From Unio delphinus (Eukaryota; Mollusca; Bivalvia; Unionida; Unionidae), in assembly GCA_029339505.1 (NCBI GenBank), contig JAQISU010000118.1, positions 6,184,001 to 6,248,000 of the forward strand: a DNA stretch of 64,000 nucleotides, given 5' to 3'. The position numbers and the translations under genes were made by a program. A model generated the notes under the pieces. It saw only the letters and a list, made by a program, of their open reading frames with translations, was not told where the DNA came from and searched no databases. How positions within the stretch are numbered: the stretch's first letter is position 1; every line of letters begins with the position of its first letter. Positions 17,470 to 28,601 of this stretch are shown in pieces.

Positions 17470-18141
17470 ATGTATAGAGATATGAATATAATTGATTTTT
17501 CAGCGACTAAAACAAGAGAACCAGTGAAGCATCATGCAGCGCTACCAAACTCTATCCGCGCAATTATAATCGGGCCATCTGGATCCGGTAAAATGCAATT
17601 GTTGCTCAATTTAATAATGAGATGGATGAAGTGGGATAAGTTGTATTTAATTGCCCCTAGCGTAGATGATCAACGATGCTATCAAGTGCTAAAAGATTTT
17701 AATGAAAACGCTTCAGAGATTGCCGGCGAGGATGTTATTGAATTTATAACCGATATTGACGAGGCGCCATCCGTGAATGACCTCGATGGAAGTATCAACA
17801 ATTTAGTGGTATACGACGATGTCATGTTAGATAATCAAAAAAATCCTGCTAGAATATTTTCCCGAGGCAGGCATAAAAACACTGATGTGATCTATGTCAC
17901 TCAACGCTACACTCAGATTCCAAAAGTGATTAGAGATAACTGTAATATGCTTGCTGTATTCAACGGCGTTGATACACATACGCTACGAAATATTTGGCAG
18001 ACATGGTGTTCTGATATGGACTTCAATCAATTTAGAAATTTCTTTAGTCATGCTCAGTCTGCCCCACACGGATTTGTAACAATAAATTTACATGACCCTC
18101 GAACACGATATCGTATCGGACTTGATAAAATATTCGGTTAA
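17470..18141 (+). CDS. FtsK/HerA-type genome-packaging ATPase (A32-like), Walker A Thr replaced by Met
   Basis: The protein has 223 residues. Walker A is IIGPSGSGKM (32-42); the position after Lys41 is Met42 where Thr or Ser normally binds Mg-nucleotide. Walker B is NLVVYDDVML (Asp116-Asp117). It continues with FSRGRHKNTDVIYVTQR, the sensor/arginine region of A32-family packaging ATPases. It would pump the element's DNA into capsids. The gene is divergent from the zinc-ribbon gene with a 5-bp gap. Its last codons (ending DKIFG) and stop lie inside the right TIR. The ATG to ACG difference would be a single C-to-T transition, so the loss may be recent. Otherwise it is full length. Confidence 0.9.
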   Translation: MYRDMNIIDFSATKTREPVKHHAALPNSIRAIIIGPSGSGKMQLLLNLIMRWMKWDKLYLIAPSVDDQRCYQVLKDFNENASEIAGEDVIEFITDIDEAPSVNDLDGSINNLVVYDDVMLDNQKNPARIFSRGRHKNTDVIYVTQRYTQIPKVIRDNCNMLAVFNGVDTHTLRNIWQTWCSDMDFNQFRNFFSHAQSAPHGFVTINLHDPRTRYRIGLDKIFG

Positions 18142-18327
18142 CCCATAGCAGCAGAGAGGGTGAGTGACAACGACGTTGCGACATTTTATGATTCGCGAAT
18201 GCGAATCTCATGTTTTCAGACTCATTTTTTTTTCTAGTTATTCGCGAGAAGGGTCTAGTGTTATTTGGAGGGGGTATAATCAAAAATAAAAACAAAAAAT
18301 GTTGTAGGATTCACCCTCTCTGCTGCT
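18117..18327. repeat. Right terminal inverted repeat of the Polinton
   Basis: This is the inverse of 1700-1905. The internal inverted copy of the terminal motif begins at 18147. The inner edge runs into the 3' end of the packaging ATPase gene, so its last codons and stop (TAA at 18139-18141) are TIR sequence. AATAAA at 18285-18290 on the plus strand lies about 145 bp after that stop and is a plausible poly(A) signal, mirrored by the one in the left TIR. Confidence 0.92.
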
Positions 18328-18741
18328 CTCTATCTTTGTCTACATAATTGTGTTTCTTCATGCACTGACGGTTCAGTTCGTATGTGTTTCTTCATCTCTT
18401 TGTTTTGGAAACGAGAATAATTATATTTTTTCTCAGCTTTCTTGTTCCACTATTACGACGTCCTTTGCTTTAGAAAAAACCGCCACCACGAGATTGACAA
18501 TCAACTCGCTAACGCTCTGATCGACTCTCATTAATTGATTCAAATGACCACTCCTTGGCTCTTCATACTACACTGTGCTGAAGACTAAACGAACTGGGAC
18601 TACATTCGTCATTACTTAAATAAAAACGGAAGCGAAAAAACAACAACAACCCAACGTTGTTTCAAAGTTGGCCGGAGTAGAACAGGAATAATAATTCCAG
18701 TTATCTCTCTTTCACCCTTTCCAGATAAATAATTAAAAAAT
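18328..18741. other. Host or LINE 5' flank, no gene seen
   Basis: The region begins with CTCTA, the candidate target duplication of the Polinton. It holds a partial direct repeat of TGTTTCTTCAT (about 18350 and 18385). No open frame or RNA gene can be supported. It may be the 5' part of the LINE that follows. Confidence 0.4.
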
Positions 18742-20196
18742 TTGGCCGTTAATTTTGATAACCTGCTGAAAATTCATCTGAAATCGTCAACCGTTGTGTC
18801 AACTGTCCCAAATATTCCACTGTGTATTTGTATTATTCAACACTCAATTAGTATGACCACCAGAAAGACGCACACAAAACTAGTTAATTTTATCAACGAC
18901 CAGATTATCGACGTCTTCCTCCTTACAGAAACATGGCTAAAAACACCCACCGCTTATTCCATCAAGTCGTTTCCCCGCAACTCTCGCGGCGGTGGAATTG
19001 CTGTCATAACAAAGAATTCCATGATAAAAAGTCTTAAGTACAATACAACCTTCAGTTTCTGCCATACATCGTTTGACCTCGTCCAATCAACACTGACACT
19101 GGAACAAAGGTCAGTCCATTTTTTCTGTCTCTACAGCCTTCCTCTTAGTAAAACAAAAAACAAGCTGGCTGAATCTCTCATTTTGGAGCAGTTTCCGAAT
19201 CTTCTGGAGTATGAAAATGCCATAGGTGGCAACCTAATTATTCTTGGAGATTTCAACTTTCACTTTGACTGTCCTGGAAACTAAACAATTCATTCATGTT
19301 TTAAACCTTAATCAGTCAGTTAACCAACCACCCATAAACATGGTCACATTTTAGACTGGTTTCTTCATAGACCGGATGATACTATTCTGCAGTCGAAACT
19401 TGGATCCCACGAACTTGTATCAGATCACCTCTTTATTATATGCCATCTCGACGTATCAAGCTAACCTTCCACCTTTATTTGCTATTTAGAGAAACTTCCG
19501 TAAGAACCAAACCTATGCATGACATCCAAGAAAACCTAACAACTTGCTTACATCCTACAACAGAAAAACTCAATAACTGCCTGCGTTCATTGCTTGAAAA
19601 ACATGCTCCAGCCACCAAATGCAGAGTATCAATAAAAAAAGTGTTATCCATGGTATACCAGTGGTAGGGACTAGCTTGGCACTGCCAGAAAATATCGCCG
19701 TAAAGCAGAGAGGCTTTGGGTTTCCACCAGACTAACTATTCATAAACAAATCTATGAAGCCGCTAAGAAGAACGTCACAAACATAATCCATTTAGCCAGA
19801 TTAATTATACCACTATAGTACTAATATCACAGAGAGCTCCAGCTGCAAAGAGCTCTTTGAGATAACTAAGAAACTAATATCAAGGAACAAATGTACACCA
19901 TTTCCATCTACCTTCTCTGCAGTAGACCTTCCGGACAAATTTGCAAATTTCTTCCGTGACAAAGAAAAAACCGTTAGAGATTCGCGTGACAACACAATTT
20001 TAGTTGATTCTTCACCATACAGTTATGATACAGAATTTCAGCGACAACTTTTAGGAGCATTTGAAACCTGTCTCTATGGGTTTAGTACGGAAAATCGCGA
20101 TTAAGAGTGCACCAAAGTCATGTGAACTTGATTCAATTCCATATTCACTGCTGCTTGAGTGCTTGGACCCAATATTGCATTCACTAACTGATGTTA

Positions 20197-20200
<4 letters not shown>

Positions 20201-20280
<80 letters not shown>
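20201..20280. repeat. (TC)n microsatellite inside the LINE
   Basis: About 80 bp of TC dinucleotides, interrupted once by TTC, expanded within the degenerate LINE reading frame. Confidence 0.95.
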
Positions 20281-20282
<2 letters not shown>

Positions 20283-21776
20283 GGTTTCCCATCATCTTTC
20301 AAAACTGCCATCGTAGAGCCTCTCATGAAGAAACCAACACTTGCGCATAAAGAACTACCGCCAAGTTTATATTTTCTCGTTCATATAAATATCTTAGAAA
20401 AATTGTTCAAACCCAACTTTGTATCTCATCTGAGCTCAATCAGTCTTCGCAATGTACAGTCTACATAATACCCTTGCCACAGTACTGAACTACTCTTCTG
20501 AAAGTATTTAATTACATTATCTCTGCTTTGGATAGTGGAAAATTTACAGTTCTCACCCTCCTTGATTTGTCCGCAGCATTTGGCACAGTAGACCATGATA
20601 TATTACTTCACAGTCTCCAGAATGCATTTAGCATTCATAATACAGCCTTACATTTGTTCAAGTCTTACTTAGTCAACAGGACACAATGTTATCCGCCAGT
20701 GGAACAAACTCCAGCCCAGTTGATCTATTTTGTAGTTTTCCACAGAGGTCTGTTCTTGGACCTGTTCTCTTCATTGTATACACTTAGCCGCTCGCAAGTG
20801 TCATAGATCATCAGCTAGTGTCTCACCAATTGTGCGCTGACAACACCCAAATAACTAAGTCTAGCCACCAAACGGAAGTTGATGCTCCCATCCAAGGAGT
20901 AGTGAGGTGCAGTTCTGATGTGAAATCATGGATGACATGTAACAGGCTGCAGATGAATGATGATAAAACTGAGGCCATTCTGATCACAACACAAAAAAAC
21001 TGTCTCTTTCAATCCTTTACCTCAAAGAATAAATAGCAGCACCACCAGCACTAAATTCACACAGTCAATACGAAACCCAGGTGTTACTCTAGACAGTATT
21101 CTCACCCTGCACCAGCATATCATGAACATATACAAGGCTGCATATCTTGTGTTCATTAATACTTTCAAGACTGGACTATTGCAATTCAATTCTGTCTTGT
21201 TCATCACAATATCTACTCTAGAATCTTCAAAAAGTTCAAAACGCAACTGCTCGGATCATCTTTAGAGTACCTCGATCAGAACACACCTCACCACTGCACT
21301 GTTCCCTACACTGGCCATCCATTCGATCCAGAATCAAACACAAAATGTGTTCTCTCTGCTACGTTTCACTGACGGACTCAGTGAGTCAAGCATAACTATC
21401 CGGCCTCTCCCATGTTTAGACTCCAGCAAGATACTTACGCTCCTCTTCTAAAAGTCATATACTCCTTGTTCCCACTATGAAAACGAAGTCATATGGACAA
21501 AGTTCGTTTGCATACCATGGCTCGACGATGTGGAACAAATTGCCCATTGAAATACGACACAATGACACAGTGATCCTTTTCAAGAGTGCTCTTAAAACTA
21601 ACCTTTTTGTGACTGCAGGAACAAACTTAGTGACATAATAATGTTTTGTACATTAAATGTTTTCAGTATGTTTTATGTTTTCCAGTTTCATGGGTTTTCT
21701 GTCTTCTGTAGTCATATCATTATAGATATTTTAAGCGCTTAGAGCTTCTAAAGATTAAACGCTATAAAATGTCCTC

Positions 21777-21796
21777 ATTATTATTATTATTATTGA

Positions 21797-21830
<34 letters not shown>

Positions 21831-21848
21831 GTTATTATTATTATTATT

Positions 21849-21881
<33 letters not shown>

Positions 21882-21885
21882 ATCA
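21777..21885. repeat. (TTA)n/(TTG)n trinucleotide array at the LINE 3' end
   Basis: TTA repeats with an interruption, followed by about 12 TTG repeats. It is consistent with the microsatellite-like 3' tail of the LINE, later expanded. Confidence 0.9.
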
Positions 21886-22660
21886 AGAGATCGAACTGCC
21901 TTGATGTTATGACGCGATGAGAGTGAAATATAGAATATCATCAGAAAACTGGGAAGCATTATTGGGAAAAAATAAAGCAATAAGAGGGCCCGTAGACAAT
22001 AAAAAAAAATAATTTAATCAAACAAATTAAAGGTTGTAATTTTAATTCACCTTAAGTGATATCAACATGTTGTAATGGCAATGTGGATTTATTCCATCAT
22101 CACATTGAGTGAAAGAGCGACTGATTGAATCACCTTTCTCTCGTTTCCTACTTTCTCGTGTCTTCCCTTTCCGACTGCATCGTCCTTCCTGGACTTCCAA
22201 GGTTTTATTCTCTACCCGTCACGTTCCTCTTTCGTACCTCAATTTTCCCTATTTATTCGGACTCTGTCTCCGGACGGTTCAGTCTACTTTCACGGGGAAA
22301 AATGTTTCCTTATTGCTGTTAACTTTGGAACCATTACATCCATCATTAAACCTTGTATTTATCGCAAGACGGACACCGGGTCTTTCCCTTGTTTAACGAG
22401 GAAAGCACTAGTCTTTCTTAGACATCAGTCGGAGTCAATCTTCTCACTCCAAGGAAATTTCTGACAAAAAAAGTTCGACCAAGGTTGTCAGTTTAAATGC
22501 CGATGTTGTCCAAGATGTACGCGGTAATTTTACTCGGTCAATCATAAGCCGTGTTTTCTCAAACGTTTGCCTAAGACAAACATTTGTTTCATTAGTCAGA
22601 ATATCTAAACTATGTTATATAACTTTTCCTTTGGAATAATGATTGTTTGACAAGGTTCAG
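21886..22660. other. Host DNA, no gene seen
   Basis: Open frames at 22109-22400 are short, overlap each other, and have no motif or flanking splice sites that I can support. Confidence 0.4.
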
Positions 22661-23443
22661 GTGTCTCTTTCTGACATAAGATGTAGACTAAGTCGTCCAT
22701 TTCATGAAATCAGAAGGTGTCTCTTTCTGACATAAGATGTAGACTAAGTCGTCCATTTCATGAAATCAGAAGGTGTCTCTTTCTGACATAAGATGTAGAC
22801 TAAGTCGTCCATTTCATGAAATCAGAAAGTGTCTCTTTCTGACATAAGATGTAGACTAAGTTGTCCATTTCATGAAATCAGAAGGTGTCTCTTTCTGACA
22901 TAAGATGTAGACTAAGTCGTCCATTACATGAAATCAGAAGGTGTCTCTTTCTGACATAAGATGTAGACTAAGTCGTCCATTACATGAAATCAGAAGGTGT
23001 CTCTTTCTGACATAAGATGTAGACTAAGTCGTCCATTACATGAAATCAGAAGGTGTCTCTTTCTGACATAAGATGTAGACTAAGTCGTCCATTACATGAA
23101 ATCAGAAGGTGTCTCTTTCTGACATAAGATGTAGACTAAGTCGTCCATTTCATGAAATCAGAAGGTGTCTCTTTCTGACATAAGATGTAGACTAAGTCGT
23201 CCATTTCATGAAATCAGAAGGTGTCTCTTTCTGACATAAGATGTAGACTAAGTCTTCCATTTCATGAAATCAGAAGGTGTCTCTTTCTGACATAAGATGT
23301 AGACTAAGTCGTCCATTTCATGAAATCAGAAGGTGTCTCTTTCTGACATAAGATGTAGACTAAGTCGTCCATTTCATGAAATCAGAAGGTGTCTCTTTCT
23401 GACATAAGATGTAGACTAAGTTGTCCATTTCATGAAATCAGAA
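22661..23443. repeat. 56-bp minisatellite, 14 copies
   Basis: Units start GTGTCTCTTTCTGACATAAG and end TTTCATGAAATCAGAAG. Copies differ by one or two bases (CATTTCATG versus CATTACATG, GTCGTC versus GTTGTC or GTCTTC). The CATTACATG variant is clustered in consecutive units at about 22920-23100, a sign of local block duplication. Confidence 0.95.
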
Positions 23444-26400
23444 CACTGGCCCCTTTGAAGCTTTAACACTGATATGGAGGAAATTGAGAAAAAAGGTTTA
23501 AACGACCCTTCCCAAATTCGCCCATGGCCAGAATATGATAAATTTTTTAATCTCGGCACATTCAAATTAAGGTTCACCAACATTCAATAATTCATCAGAA
23601 TGTTATCCAAAGAGAAATAGCAGGTAATTATGTCATCAGGTATCCACATCAGGGCGTAGGTATCTGCTTCATACCTTCCGATGGACATGACAAACTTTAC
23701 TGCATTAACATGGATATTTTTTATGTATATTTAATTTAATTGCATGTTTGCAAGTTTTAATTTTGTTTACTTAATTACATGTTATTGTGATGTAACATTG
23801 TATGCTGGACTTGACCGTGTCCAACTTGGAGATTATTTCTGCTTGACCTAATTATTTTCGCTGGATGTACAAACATGCTTTTTTAAATTCTTGGATAGAG
23901 ATATTCACTAACATTTATAGGATATTCAAATATGGAATTATATTTCTTTGACTCAACAAAAAATGTTGAAACATCAACCTTTGATAACTACGTCATTGAC
24001 TTCAGTTATGCCTTATATTCTGCACTTTTACTTAATTTTATTCAAGACTTTTAATAATATCGTAAACTTTTATTTCTTATTATTACTTTTTATTCAAGGG
24101 AAATATATTTTTATTATACTGTATAAAGCTTGTTGTATGTTACTCTCGTTTATTACGTATTGTAAGAGCACACACTCGTAACAATTTATTGTTCTAAACT
24201 GCGTCAACCGATCGAATCTGTTATGGTAGGTTCGCAGTACGAAACATCGTCCAAGAAGGTAATGCCTGCAATGAAGGCATACGTTGACAATTAGTAACAT
24301 ATCCTTTCTTGTTGTATACTATCATTGTTGTAATTTCAGGATTGCATGTATAACAGACTAAAGAAAACATAGTCATGTAAAATTATCAGCCGTACCCATG
24401 TCAATAACAGGTTTGCCATCTGGTTTACGCTAAACTAAGTAGAGAACGAAACGCCATAGAATATTTTGTCTGAAAAGATATCATAAAAGGTACTTTGTGT
24501 TCTGATCCGGTGAAGTCTCGAATATGGGTTTGGTTGTAGATAATAGACCCAAGAAACGACATTTCTATTTTGTCAATCCGAGTGATCCAGTCTTTGATGG
24601 CTGCTGGTTTCAAGGTACACTCAGAGGTCCCTTTATAACTGACCAGCCTGCTCAGAACTTAAGCCTCAAATTGGAACATCTCTCCTGTTTTAGTTTCAAG
24701 GTGTACAGGTCTTACGCTTTGTTAACACTGCAAATTGTCGCTAATCCATTCTCGAAGCCACCAAGAACACATCTACATTATCTACGTAAACTAAAACGGG
24801 TGTCTTAGCAATACCTCTCAGACCCATCTGTTTTAAATATTTATTGCATTACACAGTGACTAAACTCTATGGATGCATGATCAAACATGTCATATTGTGT
24901 GCTGAATCAGTTTCAGTTCCTTCTAAACACCCAGCCTTATCAAAGTTTGTAAAGCAAAATGTTTTCTTGCTGTGTGTCCAAATAGCCTTTGAAAGTGGGA
25001 TTGGTAGCAGTCCATTGCAATCATGGAAGTTTGTCCTCAGTAGTCCGCACACAACTAATCATTCGGTTATTGTATTCAAGAAGAGCTATTACCCGTTTAT
25101 AAAAGAGATGTTTGATAATGCCAGCTTCTAACATTTAGGCAAAATATTTCTCTTCATGTTTATTAAAAGCCTAAGTAAATATTTGCTTGTTTTGTTTGAA
25201 TGTATACAAATGTTATACTTGTCTACTGCTAGGCATTCAACTCTTCAAATGAAAGTTCAGTCCGATTAGACAGGTGTTATGAAGTGGGAATGTCGGCATT
25301 TTTGGATGGGTGCTGAGGCATGTTTTTATTTATGAAGTTTCCGGTCATACGTTTATTCTTCGCAGTATTTTTCAGCACGTATGTTGAGGTCGGTTGTCAT
25401 CGTTGCCCATGCACGATCATAAGGTCACGTTCAAATGATGTTTGAATCGATTATTCATTCACTAGGTGTAGTACTATTTTGTCTTTTTCTCCATCTGCAA
25501 TAAGCTAGTATTGAGTTTAAAGTTTCCCTTTATTTCCTTACATGACTGGTATGTTACCAGCTGTGCTCTTGTTTCTTGACCTCTTACTATCTTCTAATCT
25601 AAAGACGTCTGCTAACTAACTTTGTGGTTCAATGTATCAGAGGATGAACGATATATCGAATGTCCCTTTGGATTTTAACTGTCATATAGTGGCATGTTAC
25701 GATGTATTTCTACCCAAGCAAATGTATCACCGGTTGTGCCTTGAAAATCAAGATCTTGGTTTGTTAGGTTACTTCGAGAAACGTTTGTACTTATTAGGAT
25801 TTTACTATCCGATGATCAATATGAAGTGAATTAGAATTAAAACGGCCATACAAATTTGCTTTAGAAAGGCTATTTATGAAATTTATTAGAGAGAGAAATA
25901 AATGACAATAATCGGAAGCTTCATTAATTGCGCATTAATATTTTCAACACGTGTGATCAAGATGTGTAACATAATTTATTTTCTATTACTATATTTTATT
26001 GTGATTTGATATTTACCTTTCTGTCACATTATATACTCTTCGTATTGCCCTCATTCCTGTGAATCATACAGGAAGCATTACTAAAACAAACGTACATGCT
26101 CAGGATGTGTTGTTAGAATGGATTAAGAATATTGTGCTTGGAAAGGATTTTACGATAGTAACACTGAAGTTCTGTCATGCTTGCTACAAATGTCGCTTGT
26201 TACAAACCTTCCTTCACGATTCAACATAGTGTGCTTTAATACTACCTCTGGATTAAATGCCTTTACAAGTCATTTAGTAAACATGATGCATCCATTCAAA
26301 CATCTTTTAAAAATTAAAAAAATATTAATTCGACCATGTAGTACGTGCCACATTAGGAATAATAAATAAATAACAAAACATAACTGCTTTTCATGATTGT

Positions 26401-26800
26401 AACGTAAAGGCAACTCACTAACTTCCCTTCATAAAGGTTTATATTGTAATTAAATATAAAGAAGTAGGGGGAGTTTTAAGTTACGTGCTCACGAATCAAA
26501 TATATGATCATTCTTCTAGCCATCATCATTATCTTTTTTTCCTAATATACAATTTATTGCCACTATAAATGAGTTTTGTTGTATTTCATATTGTTTCACC
26601 ATAATATCCATAAGGATTCCGGTGGTGTTATCACTGAATTAAAGTGAATGAATTCATTGTGGATAATTGCATACTAGCTTATTCATTACAGTAAACTACA
26701 TACTTTAGCGTGGTCACTTTAGTGTACTATCATGCTTGCTATTAGTATACAGATTAATCCACTATCATGTACTACATTATTCACTATAGTGTGCTACCAT
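23444..26800. other. Host intergenic or intronic DNA with short unassigned open frames
   Basis: Open frames at 24524-24808 and 24844-25131 (94-95 residues) and at 25632-25829 have moderately protein-like composition but no motif I can name and no clear joining splice sites. Some could be 5' exons of the adaptor-like gene starting at 28602. I could not phase them. Confidence 0.3.
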
Positions 26801-28585
26801 GCTCACAACGTTTGGAATAGGTAGGTAGAATTAGTGTGCTCACAACATTTGGAATAGGTAGGTAGAATTAGTGTGCAATCTTGCTACAACATTTGGAATA
26901 GGTAGGTAGAATTAGTGTGCTACCATGCTCACAACATTTGGAATAGGTAGGTAGAATTACTGTGCTCACAACATTTGAAATAGGTAGGTAGAATTAGTGT
27001 GCAATCTTGTTACAACATTTGGAATAGGTAGGTAGAATTAGTGTGTAATCTTGCTACAACATTTGGAATAGGTAGGTAGAATTAGTGTGCAACCTTGCTC
27101 ACAACGTTTGGAATAGGTAGGTAGAATTAGTGTGCGACCTTGCTCACACCATTTGGAATATGTAGGTAGAATTAGAGTGCAACCTTGGCAACAACATTTG
27201 GAATAAGTAGGTAGAATTAGTGTGCTCACAACATTTGGAATAGGTAGGTAGAATTAGTGTGCTCACAATATTTTTATAATATGTAGGTAGAATTAGTGTG
27301 CTCACAGCATTTGGAATACGTAGGTAGAATTAGTGTGCTCACAACATTTGAAATAGGTATGTAGAATTAGTATGCTCACAACCTTTGGAATAGGTATGTA
27401 GAATTAGTGTGCGACCTTGCTCACAACATTTGGAATAGGTAGGTAGAATTAGTGTGCTCACAACCTTTGGAATAGGTAGGTAGAATTAGTGTGCGACCTT
27501 GCTCACAACATTTGGAATAGGTATGTAGAATTAGTGTGCGACCTTGCGCACAATATTTGGAATAGGTAGGTAGAATTAGTGTGCTCACAACATTTGGAAT
27601 AGGTATGTACAATTAGTGTGCGACCTTGCTCACAACATTTGGAATAGGTAGAATTAGTGTGCTCACAACACTTGGAATAGGTATGTAGAATTAGTGTGCG
27701 ACCTTGCTCACAACATTTGGAATATGTAGGTAGAATTAGTGTGCTCACAAACTTTGGAATAGGTAGGTAGAATTGTGTGCTCAAAACAATTGGAATAGGT
27801 AGGTGTAATTAGTGTTCTCAAAACAATTGGAATAGGTAGGCAGAATTAGTGTGCTCAAAACAATTGAAATATGTAGGTAGAATTAGTGTGCTCACAACAT
27901 TTGGAAAAGGTAGGTAGAATTAGTGTGCAACCTTGCTCACAATGTTCGGAATATGTAGGTAGAATTAGTGTGCACAAAACAATTGGAATAGGTAGGTAGA
28001 ATTAGTGTGCTCACAACCTTTGGAATAGGTAGGCAGAATTAGTGTGCAACCTTGCTCACAATGTTTGGAATAGGTAGGTAGAATTAGTGTGCTCACAACA
28101 TTTGGAATAGGTAGGTAAAATTAGTGTGCGACTTTGCTCACAACATTTGGAATAGGTAGGTAGAATTAGTGTGCGCACCACATTTGGAATAGGTAGGTAT
28201 AATTAGTGTGCGACCTTGCTCACAACATTTGGAATAGGTATGTAGAATTAGTGTGCAGCCTTGCTCACAACATCTGGAATATGAAGGTATAATTAGTCTG
28301 CTCACAACATTTGGAATAGGTAGGTATAATTAGTGTGCTCACAACATTTGGTATAGGTAGGTAGAATTAGTGTGCGCACCACATTTGGAATAGGTAGGTA
28401 TAATTAGTGTGCGACCTTGCTCACAACATTTGCAATAGGTAAGTAGAATTAGTGTGCGACCTTGCTCACAACATTTGGAATAGGTAAGTAGAATTAGTGT
28501 TTTCACAACATTTGGAATAGGTAGGTAGAATTAGTATGCGACCTTGCTCACAACATTTGGAATAGGTAGGTAAAATTAGTGTGCT
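26801..28585. repeat. Large minisatellite (about 1.8 kb) with two interleaved unit lengths
   Basis: More than 40 imperfect units share CATTTGGAATAGGTAGGTAG then AATTAGTGTGC. A short form (about 37 bp) goes directly to TCACAA. A long form (about 45 bp) inserts GACCTTGC or AACCTTGC. The array ends 17 bp before a putative exon (28602), so if the exon is real the array occupies the preceding intron right up to its splice acceptor. Confidence 0.93.
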
Positions 28586-28601
28586 ACGAGTGCATCGCTA
28601 G

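Larger units (their letters stand above)
1700..18327. mobile_element. Polinton/Maverick element, complete, TIR to TIR (about 16.6 kb)
   Basis: The element is bounded by inverted repeats starting AGCAGCAGAGAGGGTGAATC (1700 onward, and the complement ending at 18327). It carries the diagnostic Polinton gene set: protein-primed-type family B DNA polymerase, rve integrase, packaging ATPase, adenain-like cysteine protease and double jelly-roll major capsid protein. CTCTA occurs directly outside both ends (1695-1699 and 18328-18332). Polintons usually make 6-bp duplications, so this is one base short or has one mismatch. Structural genes are all on the minus strand on the left, and replication, integration and packaging genes are on the right. 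Several genes have single-base frame breaks, so the copy may be inactive unless these are sequence errors. Confidence 0.93.
18742..21885 (+). mobile_element. Degenerate non-LTR retrotransposon (LINE), endonuclease to 3' tail
   Basis: Broken frames follow LINE order. The apurinic endonuclease (18850-19285) has FLLTETWLK, GGGIAVITKN and LIILGDFNFHF. A spacer has many stops. RT parts are at 20520-21030 (LTLLDLSAAFGTVDHDILL, then LCADNTQI and LQMNDDKTEAILI). The C-terminal remnant at 21540-21640 has LPIEIRH and FKSALKTN. It ends with an AGCGCTTAGAGC-type hairpin (about 21735) and a (TTA)n/(TTG)n tail (21777-21885), like CR1/RTE-type animal LINEs. Reading needs several frame changes, and the first Asp of the RT motif-A site (Gly here) and the YADD site (CADN) are lost. 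It is inactive. Confidence 0.82.

Noticed and set aside
27038..27784. Minus-strand open frames rich in LILPTYSK
   Set aside because: They are translations of the large minisatellite, with no start context or flanking exon.
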